From the NCBI GenBank assembly GCA_900768795.1, contig CAAGEH010000015.1, positions 1 through 44,282 of the forward strand: a DNA stretch of 44,282 nucleotides, read 5' to 3'. Position 1 is the first letter of the stretch; the number at the start of each line of letters is the position of its first letter. This document shows, one piece after another, positions 1 through 8,123 of the stretch. This DNA comes from an uncultured Collinsella sp. (GTDB taxonomy: Bacteria > Actinomycetota > Coriobacteriia > Coriobacteriales > Coriobacteriaceae). A model generated the notes under the pieces. The model had not been told where the DNA came from and did not search any database. It saw only the letters and a program-made list of their open reading frames with translations. Made by a program: the position numbers and the translations under genes.

Positions 1-87
1 CAGCCGCGGCATAATACTGCCAACGCACGGGACCTAGCAGCACACCCCGTGCGCAACCTTTTGGTGGACATCGAGGAGGCCGCATAA
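1..87 (+). CDS. C-terminal end of an unknown protein (partial)
   Basis: Frame 1 is open from the first base and ends at TAA 85-87, giving a 28-residue tail that finishes VRNLLVDIEEAA. The gene begins outside the window, so no family can be named. The GAGGAGG at 73-79, inside its last codons, is well placed as the ribosome binding site for the ORF at 90, which suggests translational coupling. The open frame is short and could be chance, so confidence is limited. Confidence 0.4.
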   Translation, partial: QPRHNTANARDLAAHPVRNLLVDIEEAA

Positions 88-89
88 GC

Positions 90-299
90 ATGCATTCTTC
101 CAATGACGCAGCACAGCAGCCGTCCCTAAATCATGCAAACCTTTTCTCCTTCCCCCCGACACAGAGAAACGGCCTCCTCGACTCCCCAACCCCAAAACTC
201 AAACGCTCAACCAATCAGGAACTCAACTTGCGAGCATCGTTCGAAAAGCTCCAAGCATCCCTAGACAAAACCTTCCCCAACCAAGCAAGGGCATACTAA
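90..299 (+). CDS. Small hypothetical protein, 69 aa
   Basis: Not recognised. ATG at 90 follows a strong GAGGAGG (73-79) with about 10 nt spacing and starts 2 nt after the stop of the upstream partial gene, so the two are probably co-transcribed. The product is polar, with an Asn/Pro-rich N-terminal half and a basic C-terminal half (residues 36-65) that could form one helix. There is no signal peptide or membrane segment. The good ribosome binding site is the main reason to call it. Confidence 0.45.
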   Translation: MHSSNDAAQQPSLNHANLFSFPPTQRNGLLDSPTPKLKRSTNQELNLRASFEKLQASLDKTFPNQARAY

Positions 300-367
300 T
301 CCCCCATCAGCAAAGAAGCCCTAACGCTCCATTTTTTCCGCCCCAACGCCACAAGGGCGATTGAGCA

Positions 368-512
368 GGGCCGTCCGGAAACGGAAAAGGGCCTATCTCT
401 CAGAACATTCCGCAGGACGGAGGAAGCCCCGCAGCGCGTAGCGCGCAGCGGGGCTTCCGACATGTCCGAAGACGTTCTGAGAGATAGGCCCTTTTCCGTT
501 TCCGGACGGCCC
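368..512. repeat. 145-bp long palindrome with 39-bp perfect arms
   Basis: Bases 368-406 are the exact reverse complement of 474-512. Inside lies a second hairpin, 422-432 pairing with 448-458 and 434-438 with 442-446, around a 3-nt TAG loop at 439-441. The whole segment can fold into one long hairpin. It lies 24 bp beyond the aldolase stop codon and may end that transcript, but it is far longer than an ordinary terminator and lacks a clear T-run. A MITE-like or REP-like element is the alternative. Confidence 0.9.
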
Positions 513-536
513 GGTGGGATCAGAGTACCCTTGCTG

Positions 537-1391
537 TTACTCTGCTTTGCCCACAGAGTTGAGGTTGGTCATGCGGATCTTCACGAGCTCAGTGATCTCG
601 TGCATGCCCTGCTTGCCCGGCTTCTTGGGATCGAAGCATGCGGGGTTCTCGGCCATGTACGCCATGAAGCCCTTGGTGAAGGCCTGACGCAGCTCAGTAG
701 CGTAGTTGACCTTGCAGATACCGTTCTTGACTGCCTCGGCGACCTGCTCATCAGGCACACCGGAAGTGCCGTGCAGAACCAGCGGCACGTCGACAGCGTC
801 GCGGATAGCCTTGACGACGGACTGCTCGATATGCGGCGTAGCGGTGTAGACACCGTGGCTGGTGCCGACGCCAATAGCCAGCGAGGTGCAGCCGGTGCGC
901 TCGACGAACTCCTTGGCCTCATCAGGATCGGTGTAGGGATTCTCGCCCTCAACTGCAGGACCGTCGTCCTCCTTGCCGCCGACCTTGCCGAGCTCAGCCT
1001 CAACAGGCACGCCCATGGCGCGACCAGCATCGGCAACGGACTTGGTCAGGGCGATGTTGTCCTCAAAAGACTCGTGAGAGCCGTCGATCATGACGGAGGT
1101 GTAGCCGGTGCGGAGAGCCTGCATGCAGCGCTCGTAGCCATCGCCGTGATCGAGGTGCAGGGCAACGGGAACCGTAGCGCGCTCGGCAGCAGCCTTGACC
1201 ATGCCGTAGAAGTAATCGAGACCAGCGGACTTGATGGTGCCCGGAGTGGTCTGCATGATGACCGGGGACTTGGTCTCCTCGGCAGCAGCCAGAACGGCCA
1301 TAACGAACTCAAGGTTCTCGACGTTGAACGCGCCAACGGCGTAGTGCCCGGCCTGAGCGTCCTTGAGCATCTTTTCGGTGGTAACGAGCAT
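537..1391 (-). CDS. gatY: Class II ketose-bisphosphate aldolase, GatY/KbaY type
   Basis: A 284-residue zinc-dependent aldolase that should split tagatose-1,6-bisphosphate (or fructose-1,6-bisphosphate) into glyceraldehyde-3-P and dihydroxyacetone-P. HLDHG at 79-83 carries the catalytic Asp81 and zinc ligand His82; His179 (GTSHG) and His207 (LHGTSG) are the other expected ligands. YTDP at 153-156 and the C-terminal NYATELRQAF region resemble GatY/KbaY more than glycolytic FbaA. GGAG lies 5 nt before the ATG. No LacD-type class I aldolase occurs in the window, so this enzyme probably supplies the last step after LacC. It is divergent from the DeoR regulator at 1736, its likely controller. Strict tagatose specificity cannot be read from sequence. 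Confidence 0.9.
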   Translation of the reverse strand: MLVTTEKMLKDAQAGHYAVGAFNVENLEFVMAVLAAAEETKSPVIMQTTPGTIKSAGLDYFYGMVKAAAERATVPVALHLDHGDGYERCMQALRTGYTSVMIDGSHESFEDNIALTKSVADAGRAMGVPVEAELGKVGGKEDDGPAVEGENPYTDPDEAKEFVERTGCTSLAIGVGTSHGVYTATPHIEQSVVKAIRDAVDVPLVLHGTSGVPDEQVAEAVKNGICKVNYATELRQAFTKGFMAYMAENPACFDPKKPGKQGMHEITELVKIRMTNLNSVGKAE

Positions 1392-1637
1392 ATCGGCTCC
1401 ATTCCCGCCCGCATCTACTTGCAGGCGTATCTTTTCCGCCAGGTTGCCCCGGCGCTTTATCCAATTCGCATTGTATGAAAATGCGCGGTCATGCGTTTGG
1501 CGTAGGCAAGTGCCATCGGCAAACGGAATGAAAGGCTTCGAAACTTATGCACTCGAGCTGCGGGCGAATCGCCTTACAAGTCTTTGATGGATGCTGGGTT
1601 TTTCATTCGCACGGGAGCTTTCGCACGCCGCAAAAAC

Positions 1638-1702
1638 TTTCGTTTATGTGAAAAGAAAGAGAAACAAAGCGCTTTATTTACTTAAAAAGAAAATAAACGA
1701 AA
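1638..1702. promoter_or_regulatory. Symmetrical operator candidate between gatY and deoR
   Basis: TTTCGTTTAT at 1638-1647 and its exact reverse complement ATAAACGAAA at 1693-1702 flank a 10-bp palindrome AAAGCGCTTT at 1666-1675. All three share nearly the same centre (about 1670). The central palindrome also resembles the core of a CcpA cre site. The whole lies just upstream of the DeoR start codon and between two divergent genes, so it is a plausible binding site for the DeoR protein. The rest of the 1392-1735 intergenic region shows no gene. Confidence 0.5.
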
Positions 1703-1735
1703 ATAGAATCTACACAATTCCGGGAGGTTTTTGCG

Positions 1736-2536
1736 ATGGCGAACAGATCGAACCATGCGTTTGCAGATGAGCGCCGGGCGGCAATTCTCGAGATGCTCGA
1801 GAACAACGCATCTGTGCAGGTAGCGGATATCGCCCGCACCTTTGACGTGTCATCCGTCACGGCACGCAGCGACCTCGATGCCCTCGCCGAGGCGGGAAAG
1901 CTTAGGCGCACGCATGGCGGAGCGGTCTCGCTCCACAAGCGATTGACGGTCTCGACACAGGACATGCGCGTTAACGTCAACGTCGCAGCTAAACAAGCCA
2001 TTGCACGCACGGCAATCGGTCTCGTGCACGACGGCGATACGCTGTTGGTCGATTCCGGCACCACGGCGCTCGAATTTGTGCGCATGCTCGACGAGCGGCG
2101 CGACATCACGGTTATCACCGCAGATATCACCGTGGCAGATTTCATCGATGAGTCCATGCCCTCGGTCGACGTGGTCATGCTCGGCGGCTCGCTCCGCAAG
2201 GGACACCGTTATCTCTATGGGCCACTCACCATGCAGGCGCTCGGCATGATTCACGCCGACATGGCGTTTATCTGCCCCGGTGCGTTTATCCCCACCTGCG
2301 GCTTTATGACCGCATTTCCGCAGATGGCGGAGCTCAAGGCCGCTCTCACCAAAAGTGCCGGTACGAGCGTGGTGCTCATGGACACAAGCAAGATATCGGG
2401 ACGCGGTGCCTATACGTTTGCGCAGCTCAGCGATGTCGATTACATCGTGTGCGACAGCGACCCCGACGGCTGTCTTAAAGATTCGATTGCCGAGCTCCCC
2501 GACGACGCGCACAAGCCGCAGCTGTTGCTCGCATAA
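1736..2536 (+). CDS. DeoR-family transcriptional regulator
   Basis: A 266-residue DeoR-type repressor. Residues 10-65 form the winged helix-turn-helix (DERRAAILEML, then SSVTARSDLDALAEAGKLRRTHGGA). The rest is the sugar-phosphate-sensing DeoRC domain, with the usual VDSGTTALE and DTSKISGRGAYTF segments. GGGAGG precedes the ATG. It is divergent from gatY and convergent with lacC, so it probably answers to a phosphorylated intermediate of the tagatose pathway. The specific effector is unknown. It differs clearly from the LacR-like protein at 9527. Confidence 0.9.
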   Translation: MANRSNHAFADERRAAILEMLENNASVQVADIARTFDVSSVTARSDLDALAEAGKLRRTHGGAVSLHKRLTVSTQDMRVNVNVAAKQAIARTAIGLVHDGDTLLVDSGTTALEFVRMLDERRDITVITADITVADFIDESMPSVDVVMLGGSLRKGHRYLYGPLTMQALGMIHADMAFICPGAFIPTCGFMTAFPQMAELKAALTKSAGTSVVLMDTSKISGRGAYTFAQLSDVDYIVCDSDPDGCLKDSIAELPDDAHKPQLLLA

Positions 2537-2568
2537 CCTGCGCGTTTTCCGACTACCAAGAATTCTAC

Positions 2569-2596
2569 GCGGCAACGGGCTTTGTCGCTTTTCTTT
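2569..2596 (+). terminator. Weak terminator candidate after deoR
   Basis: GCGGCA at 2569-2574 can pair with TGTCGC at 2583-2588 (one G-U pair), followed by TTTTCTTT. The stem is short. It is the only plus-strand terminator-like site seen after this gene. Confidence 0.35.
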
Positions 2597-2641
2597 AACG
2601 TCCTTCTCGGCAAGAATCTTTGCAGGAGCCTTTTGCAACGC

Positions 2642-2682
2642 AAAAGACCCGGAAGCTCGCACTCATGTGCGTCTCCCGGGTC
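2642..2682 (-). terminator. Rho-independent terminator after lacC
   Basis: GACCCGG (2646-2652) pairs with CCGGGTC (2676-2682), with an inner GCAC/GTGC stem around a TCAT loop. On the minus strand the stem is followed by TTTTG, as expected for the end of the lac transcript. Confidence 0.8.
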
Positions 2683-2720
2683 AAAGCATCAAAATACACC
2701 AGGCTAAAAAGCACTTAACC

Positions 2721-3656
2721 CTAGAGCTCGGTTACCTCAACGGCATTGTAGACCTCGTCCCACTTGTCGATCACGAGGTGACCAGTCTTGGGATCCATGG
2801 CGTTGAGCTTGCCGCAGGTGTTGGCGGTCTTGAGCACCGTCACGTCGTCGGCGCCCGCCGCGATAGCGTGTGCAAAGCCGGCGATCGTCGAGTCGCCCGA
2901 ACCCGTGGCGTTAACTGCGGGAATGTTCGGCGTCTTGGCACGGAATGCGCGCCCGTTGTGGAAGCCCACGGAGCCGGCGGCACCCATGGAGACAACGACC
3001 CAGGGAATGTCGGCGAAACGCTTGTCGGCCGCGAGCGCTTCGCGCAGCGCGTCGACGTCCTCCGTGGTGTAGTTCGTGCCCAAAAGACCGTTGATCTCGG
3101 TGAGATTGGGCTTGACGAGCTCGGGCTTTACATCGGACTCAAGCGCGGCGTCAAGCGATGCGCCTGAGGTATCGAGCAGTACCTTGGCGTCCGCATCCTC
3201 GGCAATCTTGACAAGCTCGGCATAGTAACCGGCATCGATGCCACGCGGCAGCGAACCGGAAATCGTCACGACATCAGCCTTAGCGGCGAGTTCGCGGAAC
3301 TTGGCGGTAAAGGCCTCAAGCTCCTCAGACGCAATCTCGGGACCGCTCTCGAGCAGCTCGGTCTGATTACCCTCATGCAGGATGTTGAGGCAGATACGCG
3401 TCTCGCCCTTGGTGGGGACAAAATCGTTGGGCACGCCGTCCTCGTCCATAAGCTCCTTCATATAGGCGCCCATATGGCCGCCGAGCAGGCCCGTCGCAAC
3501 GACGTCATCCTTGAGCTGTAGCAACACGCGGCTCACGTTGAGGCCTTTGCCGCCTGCGGTCTTTTGGGGCGTCACACGGTTGACATCGTCGATGATCAGC
3601 TTGTCGAGCTGATAACGCGTATCGATGGCGGGGTTCATGGTAACGGTGAGGATCAT
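2721..3656 (-). CDS. lacC: Tagatose-6-phosphate kinase (LacC, PfkB family)
   Basis: A 311-residue ribokinase/PfkB-family sugar-phosphate kinase. It begins with the typical MILTVTMNPAIDTRY, has GGKGLNVSR at 35-43, and carries the catalytic signature NATGSGDS at 249-256 with Asp255 as the probable base. Its neighbours LacA, LacB and a LacX-type epimerase point to tagatose-6-P rather than fructose-1-P as substrate; by sequence alone FruK (1-phosphofructokinase) would be the alternative. AAAGGAG precedes the ATG. It is the last gene of the lac cluster. Its product, tagatose-1,6-bisphosphate, would go to the GatY-type aldolase. Confidence 0.88.
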   Translation of the reverse strand: MILTVTMNPAIDTRYQLDKLIIDDVNRVTPQKTAGGKGLNVSRVLLQLKDDVVATGLLGGHMGAYMKELMDEDGVPNDFVPTKGETRICLNILHEGNQTELLESGPEIASEELEAFTAKFRELAAKADVVTISGSLPRGIDAGYYAELVKIAEDADAKVLLDTSGASLDAALESDVKPELVKPNLTEINGLLGTNYTTEDVDALREALAADKRFADIPWVVVSMGAAGSVGFHNGRAFRAKTPNIPAVNATGSGDSTIAGFAHAIAAGADDVTVLKTANTCGKLNAMDPKTGHLVIDKWDEVYNAVEVTEL

Positions 3657-3722
3657 GCTTCTCTCCTTTAACTCGGGACCGGGCGGCCCCGTTTACGTAC
3701 AGTGAATCTACGTACTTGCTAC

Positions 3723-4604
3723 TTACAGGATATCAATCGCAAACGAGCGCGTGACGGTCTCGCGCGGGGCAGCAACGATGCATCCGCGTTTATGCTCGAG
3801 CACATCGTCCTCGTCCGAACAGGTCGAAAGACCGCCCCAGGGCTCCACGGCAACAAAATCGCCTTGCGGCTTGCTCCACACGATCAGATACGGGAAGTCG
3901 TTGAAACTCAGGCGCACGCCCTTGTCCTCGCCCTTTTTGGACAGCGTCACGACGCGGCTTTCGAGCACATCGAAGATGGTCTCGGCAAAGTCAAAGAGCT
4001 CATGCGTGAGCGGCAGCGTGCGACCCTGCATGGGATTCTTGCTGCGATGCCCCACGTCGATGAGACCGGTCGAAGGCACAGCGGTGCACAGCTCCTCGGC
4101 TTCGTCTTTCTCAAAACGCAGTTCGTAATCGGAGTAGGATTCACCCTCGTCGAGCGGGCAGGCAAACCCAGGGTGACCGCCGATAAAGAACGGCATATCC
4201 TCGGTGCCCATGTTCGTGACCTCGTACGACACACGCACGCCCGCGCCCACGAGCTTGTAACGCGCAACGATCTTAAAGGGAAACGGATACTGGTTGAGCA
4301 GCTCGGCGTGGTCGGCAGACGAAAGGCTCATGGCAAGCTCGTCACCCGTTTGGCTCTCGAGCTTCCACTGCTGCTTACGCGCAAAGCCATGGCGGGCAAG
4401 GTTCACCTCGTGCCCGCTGAAGGTCATCGCGCGACCGTCGCGCAGGCCGCCGCAGATAGGAAAGCAAATCGGCGCCTGCCCGCTCCACACGGACGGGTCG
4501 CCCTGCCACAGGTACTCGCGACCGTCGGAACAAATCGATGTAAACGATCCGCCTGCCTCGGAAACCTTGATCTGAATCTGACCGTTATCAAGCGTGTACT
4601 CCAT
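3723..4604 (-). CDS. Aldose 1-epimerase family protein (LacX-like)
   Basis: A 293-residue galactose-mutarotase-like protein. It has the beta-sandwich family features NLARHGFAR (residues 88-96, with the substrate-binding His), IGGHPGF and, near the end, VEPWGG, whose Glu is the expected catalytic base. Proteins of this type sit in lac operons of lactococci and streptococci as LacX; the physiological substrate is not settled. TAGGAG precedes the ATG. It lies between lacB and lacC on the same strand, but a hairpin terminator (4622-4660) separates it from lacB, so it may be expressed at a lower level than lacAB. Confidence 0.8.
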   Translation of the reverse strand: MEYTLDNGQIQIKVSEAGGSFTSICSDGREYLWQGDPSVWSGQAPICFPICGGLRDGRAMTFSGHEVNLARHGFARKQQWKLESQTGDELAMSLSSADHAELLNQYPFPFKIVARYKLVGAGVRVSYEVTNMGTEDMPFFIGGHPGFACPLDEGESYSDYELRFEKDEAEELCTAVPSTGLIDVGHRSKNPMQGRTLPLTHELFDFAETIFDVLESRVVTLSKKGEDKGVRLSFNDFPYLIVWSKPQGDFVAVEPWGGLSTCSDEDDVLEHKRGCIVAAPRETVTRSFAIDIL

Positions 4605-4621
4605 GACGCTCCTATCTCATA

Positions 4622-4660
4622 GAAAACGGCTCGCACCACCAAAAATAGTAGCGCGAGCCG
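4622..4660 (-). terminator. Intra-operon terminator/attenuator between lacB and the epimerase
   Basis: CGGCTCGC (4627-4634) pairs perfectly with GCGAGCCG (4653-4660). On the minus strand the stem is followed by TTTTCTAT. It lies between two genes of the same operon, so it probably reduces rather than abolishes downstream transcription. Confidence 0.75.
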
Positions 4661-4777
4661 TCGATTAACTCGTATGTCCGACGCCGTCGGCGCGCCTCAA
4701 AAACGAAAGCAAAAACAAGGGACCAGTGGACGCAACGTCAACTTACGGCGTCTGTCGGCCAACCTCTGCCAAGCCAA

Positions 4778-5308
4778 CTAGTCGTGATACTCGCCACGGT
4801 CCCACTTCTCGAGAAACTCGTCGAAGAAGTGAGAATCGGCCTGCTTCTCTGCATCGGCCTTGTTGACCGCATCGATCTTGGCGATCAGCGCATCGTGCTC
4901 GGGAGTCTTGTCATAGGGCTCCTCGAGGAATGCGAGCATAATGTCGGCCATGAGGAACTCGCCGGTGATCTTGCCGCCGAAGCCAACGATGTTGGCGTTG
5001 AGCTCGCGACGTGCATACAGCGCAGAGGTCATATCGCGAACGAGTGCGCAGCGGGCGCCGGGGACCTTGTTAACGGCATTGGTGATGCCGATGCCGGTGC
5101 CGCAGAGAGCCACGCCGAAGTCAGCCTTGCCGGAAGCGACGGCCTCGCCCACGCGTTTGCCGTAGATGGGATAGTGGGTGCGGGTGTGGCTATAGGTGCC
5201 GCAGTCGAGCACCTTGTAGCCGGCCTGCTCGAGACGGTCTGCCAGGTAGATCTTCTCGTCCGTAACGATGTGATCGCATCCGATTGCGATGGTCTTCTTA
5301 TCGCTCAT
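4778..5308 (-). CDS. lacB: Galactose-6-phosphate isomerase subunit LacB
   Basis: A 176-residue RpiB/LacAB-family protein. It has the family signature CGTGIG at 69-74, after KADFGVAL, and an N-terminal GCDHIVTDEK that matches LacB rather than ribose-5-P isomerase. With LacA it forms the heteromeric enzyme that converts galactose-6-P to tagatose-6-P. Start chosen at MSDKKTIAIG because AAAGGA lies about 6 nt upstream; a longer reading frame adds eight residues without a ribosome binding site. It follows lacA by 60 bp. Confidence 0.92.
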   Translation of the reverse strand: MSDKKTIAIGCDHIVTDEKIYLADRLEQAGYKVLDCGTYSHTRTHYPIYGKRVGEAVASGKADFGVALCGTGIGITNAVNKVPGARCALVRDMTSALYARRELNANIVGFGGKITGEFLMADIMLAFLEEPYDKTPEHDALIAKIDAVNKADAEKQADSHFFDEFLEKWDRGEYHD

Positions 5309-5368
5309 GAAGCGTCCTTTCAAAGAATTCAAAGATAAGAGAGCGGGATTGCAAACAGAAGATGTGCC

Positions 5369-5797
5369 TTAGGCCATCTTGTTGAGCATGTCGACACGAA
5401 TCTGGTGACGGCCGCCGGCGTAGTCGGCCTTGAGGAACTCGCGCGCGATCTTGCGAGCGACATCGTCGCCCACAACACCGGCACCCATGCAGAGCATGCG
5501 CGCGTTGTTGTGCTCGCGGGTCATGTATGCGGAGCGCTCGTCGGAAATGTTGGCAGCGACCATGCCCTTTACGCGCACGGCGGACATATAGGAGCCGACG
5601 CCGTACTCGTCAAAAGCAAAGCCCTGGGAACCCTCGTGCTCGAGCAGATCGTGAGCAACGGCGGTAGCAGAATCTACAAAGTCGGCAGCGGGGGTCTCGG
5701 ACAGATCGACGACCTCGTGACCGTCCTCGATGAGGACCTCCTTGACGACCTCCTTGAGCGGCATACCGTTTGCATCAGATGCGATAACAACCCTCAT
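5369..5797 (-). CDS. lacA: Galactose-6-phosphate isomerase subunit LacA
   Basis: A 142-residue RpiB-fold protein, the usual LacA length. Where LacB and RpiB have CGTGIG, this protein has DEYGVGSY, as expected for the LacA subunit. NNARMLCMGAGVVG is also typical. Start chosen at MRVVIASDANG, preceded by AAGGAGG with 5-nt spacing. It is the first gene of the lac operon. Its promoter region (5900-6010) holds a TTTGAACA-type inverted repeat and a pair of ACCGTT repeats. Confidence 0.92.
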   Translation of the reverse strand: MRVVIASDANGMPLKEVVKEVLIEDGHEVVDLSETPAADFVDSATAVAHDLLEHEGSQGFAFDEYGVGSYMSAVRVKGMVAANISDERSAYMTREHNNARMLCMGAGVVGDDVARKIAREFLKADYAGGRHQIRVDMLNKMA

Positions 5798-5902
5798 GAA
5801 ATCCTCCTTAGCGATGTGCGGCGCCTCACCGCACGGATACAACTGATTTGACGTGTTAAATGGATTGGGCGATGGCGCGTAACCGGGTTTAACGCCCCGC
5901 TC

Positions 5903-5940
5903 ATTATGTTTATTTGAACATATTCAAACACCATGTTCAA
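5903..5940 (-). promoter_or_regulatory. lac operon promoter with overlapping operator
   Basis: On the minus strand a -10-like CATAAT lies at 5903-5908, about 105 bp upstream of lacA, with only a weak -35. The interval between is covered by TTTGAACATATTCAAA (5913-5928), whose outer six bases on each side are perfectly inverted. A further half-site, CATGTTCAAG, begins at 5932. This is where a repressor such as the LacR-like protein would be expected to act. Confidence 0.5.
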
Positions 5941-5976
5941 GCATTATTTGTTCGTTTCTGTTCTTTTATGAACAAT

Positions 5977-6007
5977 TACCGTTCGCATGAAGAAAACTAC
6001 CGTTCGC
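5977..6007. promoter_or_regulatory. Direct repeat of TACCGTTCGC, 21-bp spacing
   Basis: Two identical 10-mers TACCGTTCGC at 5977-5986 and 5998-6007 start exactly 21 bp (two helix turns) apart, about 75-100 bp upstream of the probable lac start site. The same core recurs upstream of other sugar operons in this window. Confidence 0.6.
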
Positions 6008-6039
6008 GAATACATGTACGTATATTCCGTGACGTCTAC

Positions 6040-6162
6040 GCGTTATTTGCTATCTTAGGTATGTCGAAACGCGAGCACACATTGCCACATCAAGCGTTTC
6101 CTACATAAATCGCCCCCTTTGGATGGCCGCCGCAGGATTCCTCCCTCGGCGGCCATTTTTAT
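6040..6162 (+). other. Unassigned short transcript candidate with terminator
   Basis: A clear plus-strand terminator occurs at 6123-6162 (ATGGCCGCCG pairing with CGGCGGCCAT, then TTTTTATT), yet no recognisable plus-strand gene ends there. Upstream are a possible -10 (TATCTT, 6051-6056) and a 15-codon ORF starting at 6061. A small RNA or leader peptide is possible. No known RNA family is recognised. Confidence 0.3.
6123..6162 (+). terminator. Plus-strand terminator without an upstream gene
   Basis: A perfect 10-bp stem (6123-6132 with 6147-6156) is followed by TTTTTATT on the plus strand. On the minus strand no T-run follows it. Confidence 0.7.
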
Positions 6163-6178
6163 TGCCAGGCACGACGAT

Positions 6179-6370
6179 GAGCCCCAATGCCGGGCACGGC
6201 ACGGGGCTCAGCAGCTGCGTGTGGCATCGTAGCCGCACGTGCCTCATGCAGCTACGCGGGGAGTCGTAGTTGCATGGGCACTGTGGCGGCGCATAGCCTC
6301 ATAGCCGCATGCGGCCTCGTAACTGCAAAGTTGCGTGCGGCATCGTAGCCGCGCGAAACATTGCAGCTGC
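6179..6370. repeat. Degenerate short repeats between lacA and gatC
   Basis: Variants of CATCGTAGCCGCA recur at about 6225, 6262, 6297, 6315 and 6341, with irregular 18-37 bp spacing. GGCATCGTAGCCGC is identical at 6223-6236 and 6339-6352. A GAGCCCC/GGGGCTC hairpin (6179-6209) precedes them. No protein-coding signal is seen here. Confidence 0.55.
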
Positions 6371-6403
6371 GTTTCCCCCACTCACGAATGCACCCCCTCC
6401 AAG

Positions 6404-6435
6404 CACAAAAGGGCCCGCCGATGCCGACGGGCCCT
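6404..6435 (-). terminator. Terminator after gatC
   Basis: AGGGCCCG (6410-6417) pairs with CGGGCCCT (6428-6435). On the minus strand the stem runs into TTTTGTG. It lies about 120 bp past the gatC stop. Confidence 0.7.
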
Positions 6436-6552
6436 CTGCACAGGGGGTTATGTGCTATTGCATACAGCCAAAGCGCAGGAAAGCGGCTGAAAGCAACCTT
6501 GTTGTGCGGCTCTGCGCACAGAGCGGTTAGTCAGGTGCAAAAACCGGATGCC

Positions 6553-8085
6553 CTATTCGGCGGCAGCCTCAGTCTCTGCCTTGGCAGCAGCCAGATCCTC
6601 AGCAGTGAACTTGCCGGTGACGGTCGGGCCGGGGATGCACTTGTCCTGCTTAGCGTACTCGATGTTGCGCTTGATCATCTGGTTGCGATACCACATGAAG
6701 AGGACGAGGTACACGGCGATGGCGACCACAGCGTAGACGATCATGGCAGCGTCGCCAGCGGCAGCCTTGCCCACGAAGTATGCCAGGAACTTTTCGACAG
6801 GTCCTTCCATCGTGGTCTGCGAAATCATGCCGGTAACACCTGCGGGGAACGCGCCGACAGACTTAGCGGTTGCAGTGACGAAGCCGGCAACAAGGGTGCC
6901 ACCTGCGAGGAAGACAGGCAGGAGCACGGCGCCGATAACGACCATGCGGATGACGCGACCGCGGGTGACGACGAGCAGGGACGGCGTAAGGCCCATAGCG
7001 ATGATGCCACCGAGCGGGAGCAGGCCGTTAAGCGTGCCGGTCGGAGAGAACGGGAACGGAACGTTAGCGAGCAGCAGAGCCTCACCGAGCATAATAGGAG
7101 CGAGGATGTTGGCGGCAGCCCAAACCTCGGCGCGGCCAGCGATGAACGGCCAGTCGAGTCCGACGTTGAGCGTGCGGCCCTTGAGCCACTTGGAGTTGTT
7201 AGCGAACTCCGTGATGCCCTGAGACAGCGGCTCAACTGCGGCGATGAACCAAGCACCGATCATAGAGAAGAGCTCGAGGCAGGTTGCAGCCGTAAAGGCG
7301 AGCGTGCAGATCTGCTGCGGGGTCTGATGAGAAAGGAGACCAACGAAGATGCCCAAGTAGATACCGATGGCGAACTTGGAGCCCCAGAAGCCGATCATGT
7401 TGTTGAGCTTGGCGGCATCGAAGTCGTACTTATCGAGGAAGGGCAGAACCTTGTCGATGATCTTGTTAAGCAGCATGGCCAGCGGGTTCATCATGTAGTT
7501 CATGTGAGTCGTGGTCATGGGGTTCTCCTCGGGCGCGTCGAGGAGGTCGTTGAACGTCGGCTTCATAAGGTCGGAGTTAATGATCTTGAGGATGCCGATG
7601 AAGATGACGAGAATCGTGGCGATGACGAGCTTTGCAGGGTTGTTACCAGCGAAGTACACGCATGCAAGGCCGACGAAAGCGAGGTGCCAAACGTCGAAGA
7701 TATCGACGTCGATGGTGTTGGTCTTGGCAAGCACGATCATGACGATGTTGACGATAACGAGCACCATCAGGAAGTACAGGGTGTACGGGGAACCCCAGGT
7801 GATGGTGGCGAGCGGTGCCCAGCCCACATCGGTGATGGTCAGCTGCAGACCGGTGGACTCAACGAACGTCTTCATAGCGGCGGAGAATGCCGTGGTGAGG
7901 ATGTTGATGATTGCACCGATACCGGTAATAGCGATACCGAGCTTGAGGCCACCTTCGAGAGCCTTACTGAATTTAACCTTGAAAAGCAATGCGATGATCG
8001 TCAGAACGATGGTCATCATAGGGGCTGCACCGAGGTCAATCAACGGCTTGAAGACCGCGTTTGCAAAACCGATTACTGCGTCCAT
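6553..8085 (-). CDS. gatC: PTS galactitol/galactose-family transporter, EIIC (GatC type)
   Basis: A 510-residue polytopic membrane permease of the galactitol (Gat) PTS family with about ten or more hydrophobic segments. It starts MDAVIGFANAVFKPLIDLGAAP; the GIGAIINILTTAF and LKGRTLNVGLDWPFIAGRAEVW segments are typical of GatC. It carries the sugar through the membrane while EIIB phosphorylates it. The C-terminus has a short charged tail (residues 475-510). Beside LacAB a galactose-type substrate delivered as galactose-6-P is more likely than galactitol; streptococcal Gat-family systems are known to do this. An intergenic hairpin (8124-8166) precedes it. Confidence 0.9.
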   Translation of the reverse strand: MDAVIGFANAVFKPLIDLGAAPMMTIVLTIIALLFKVKFSKALEGGLKLGIAITGIGAIINILTTAFSAAMKTFVESTGLQLTITDVGWAPLATITWGSPYTLYFLMVLVIVNIVMIVLAKTNTIDVDIFDVWHLAFVGLACVYFAGNNPAKLVIATILVIFIGILKIINSDLMKPTFNDLLDAPEENPMTTTHMNYMMNPLAMLLNKIIDKVLPFLDKYDFDAAKLNNMIGFWGSKFAIGIYLGIFVGLLSHQTPQQICTLAFTAATCLELFSMIGAWFIAAVEPLSQGITEFANNSKWLKGRTLNVGLDWPFIAGRAEVWAAANILAPIMLGEALLLANVPFPFSPTGTLNGLLPLGGIIAMGLTPSLLVVTRGRVIRMVVIGAVLLPVFLAGGTLVAGFVTATAKSVGAFPAGVTGMISQTTMEGPVEKFLAYFVGKAAAGDAAMIVYAVVAIAVYLVLFMWYRNQMIKRNIEYAKQDKCIPGPTVTGKFTAEDLAAAKAETEAAAE

Positions 8086-8123
8086 GTCTCCTTCTTTCCT
8101 TTTCCGTTTTGTACGTTTGCGTA

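Noticed and set aside
5914..6108. A 64-codon plus-strand ORF upstream of lacA
   Set aside because: It starts inside the lac operator, has no ribosome binding site and has no family resemblance; a non-coding transcript remains possible.
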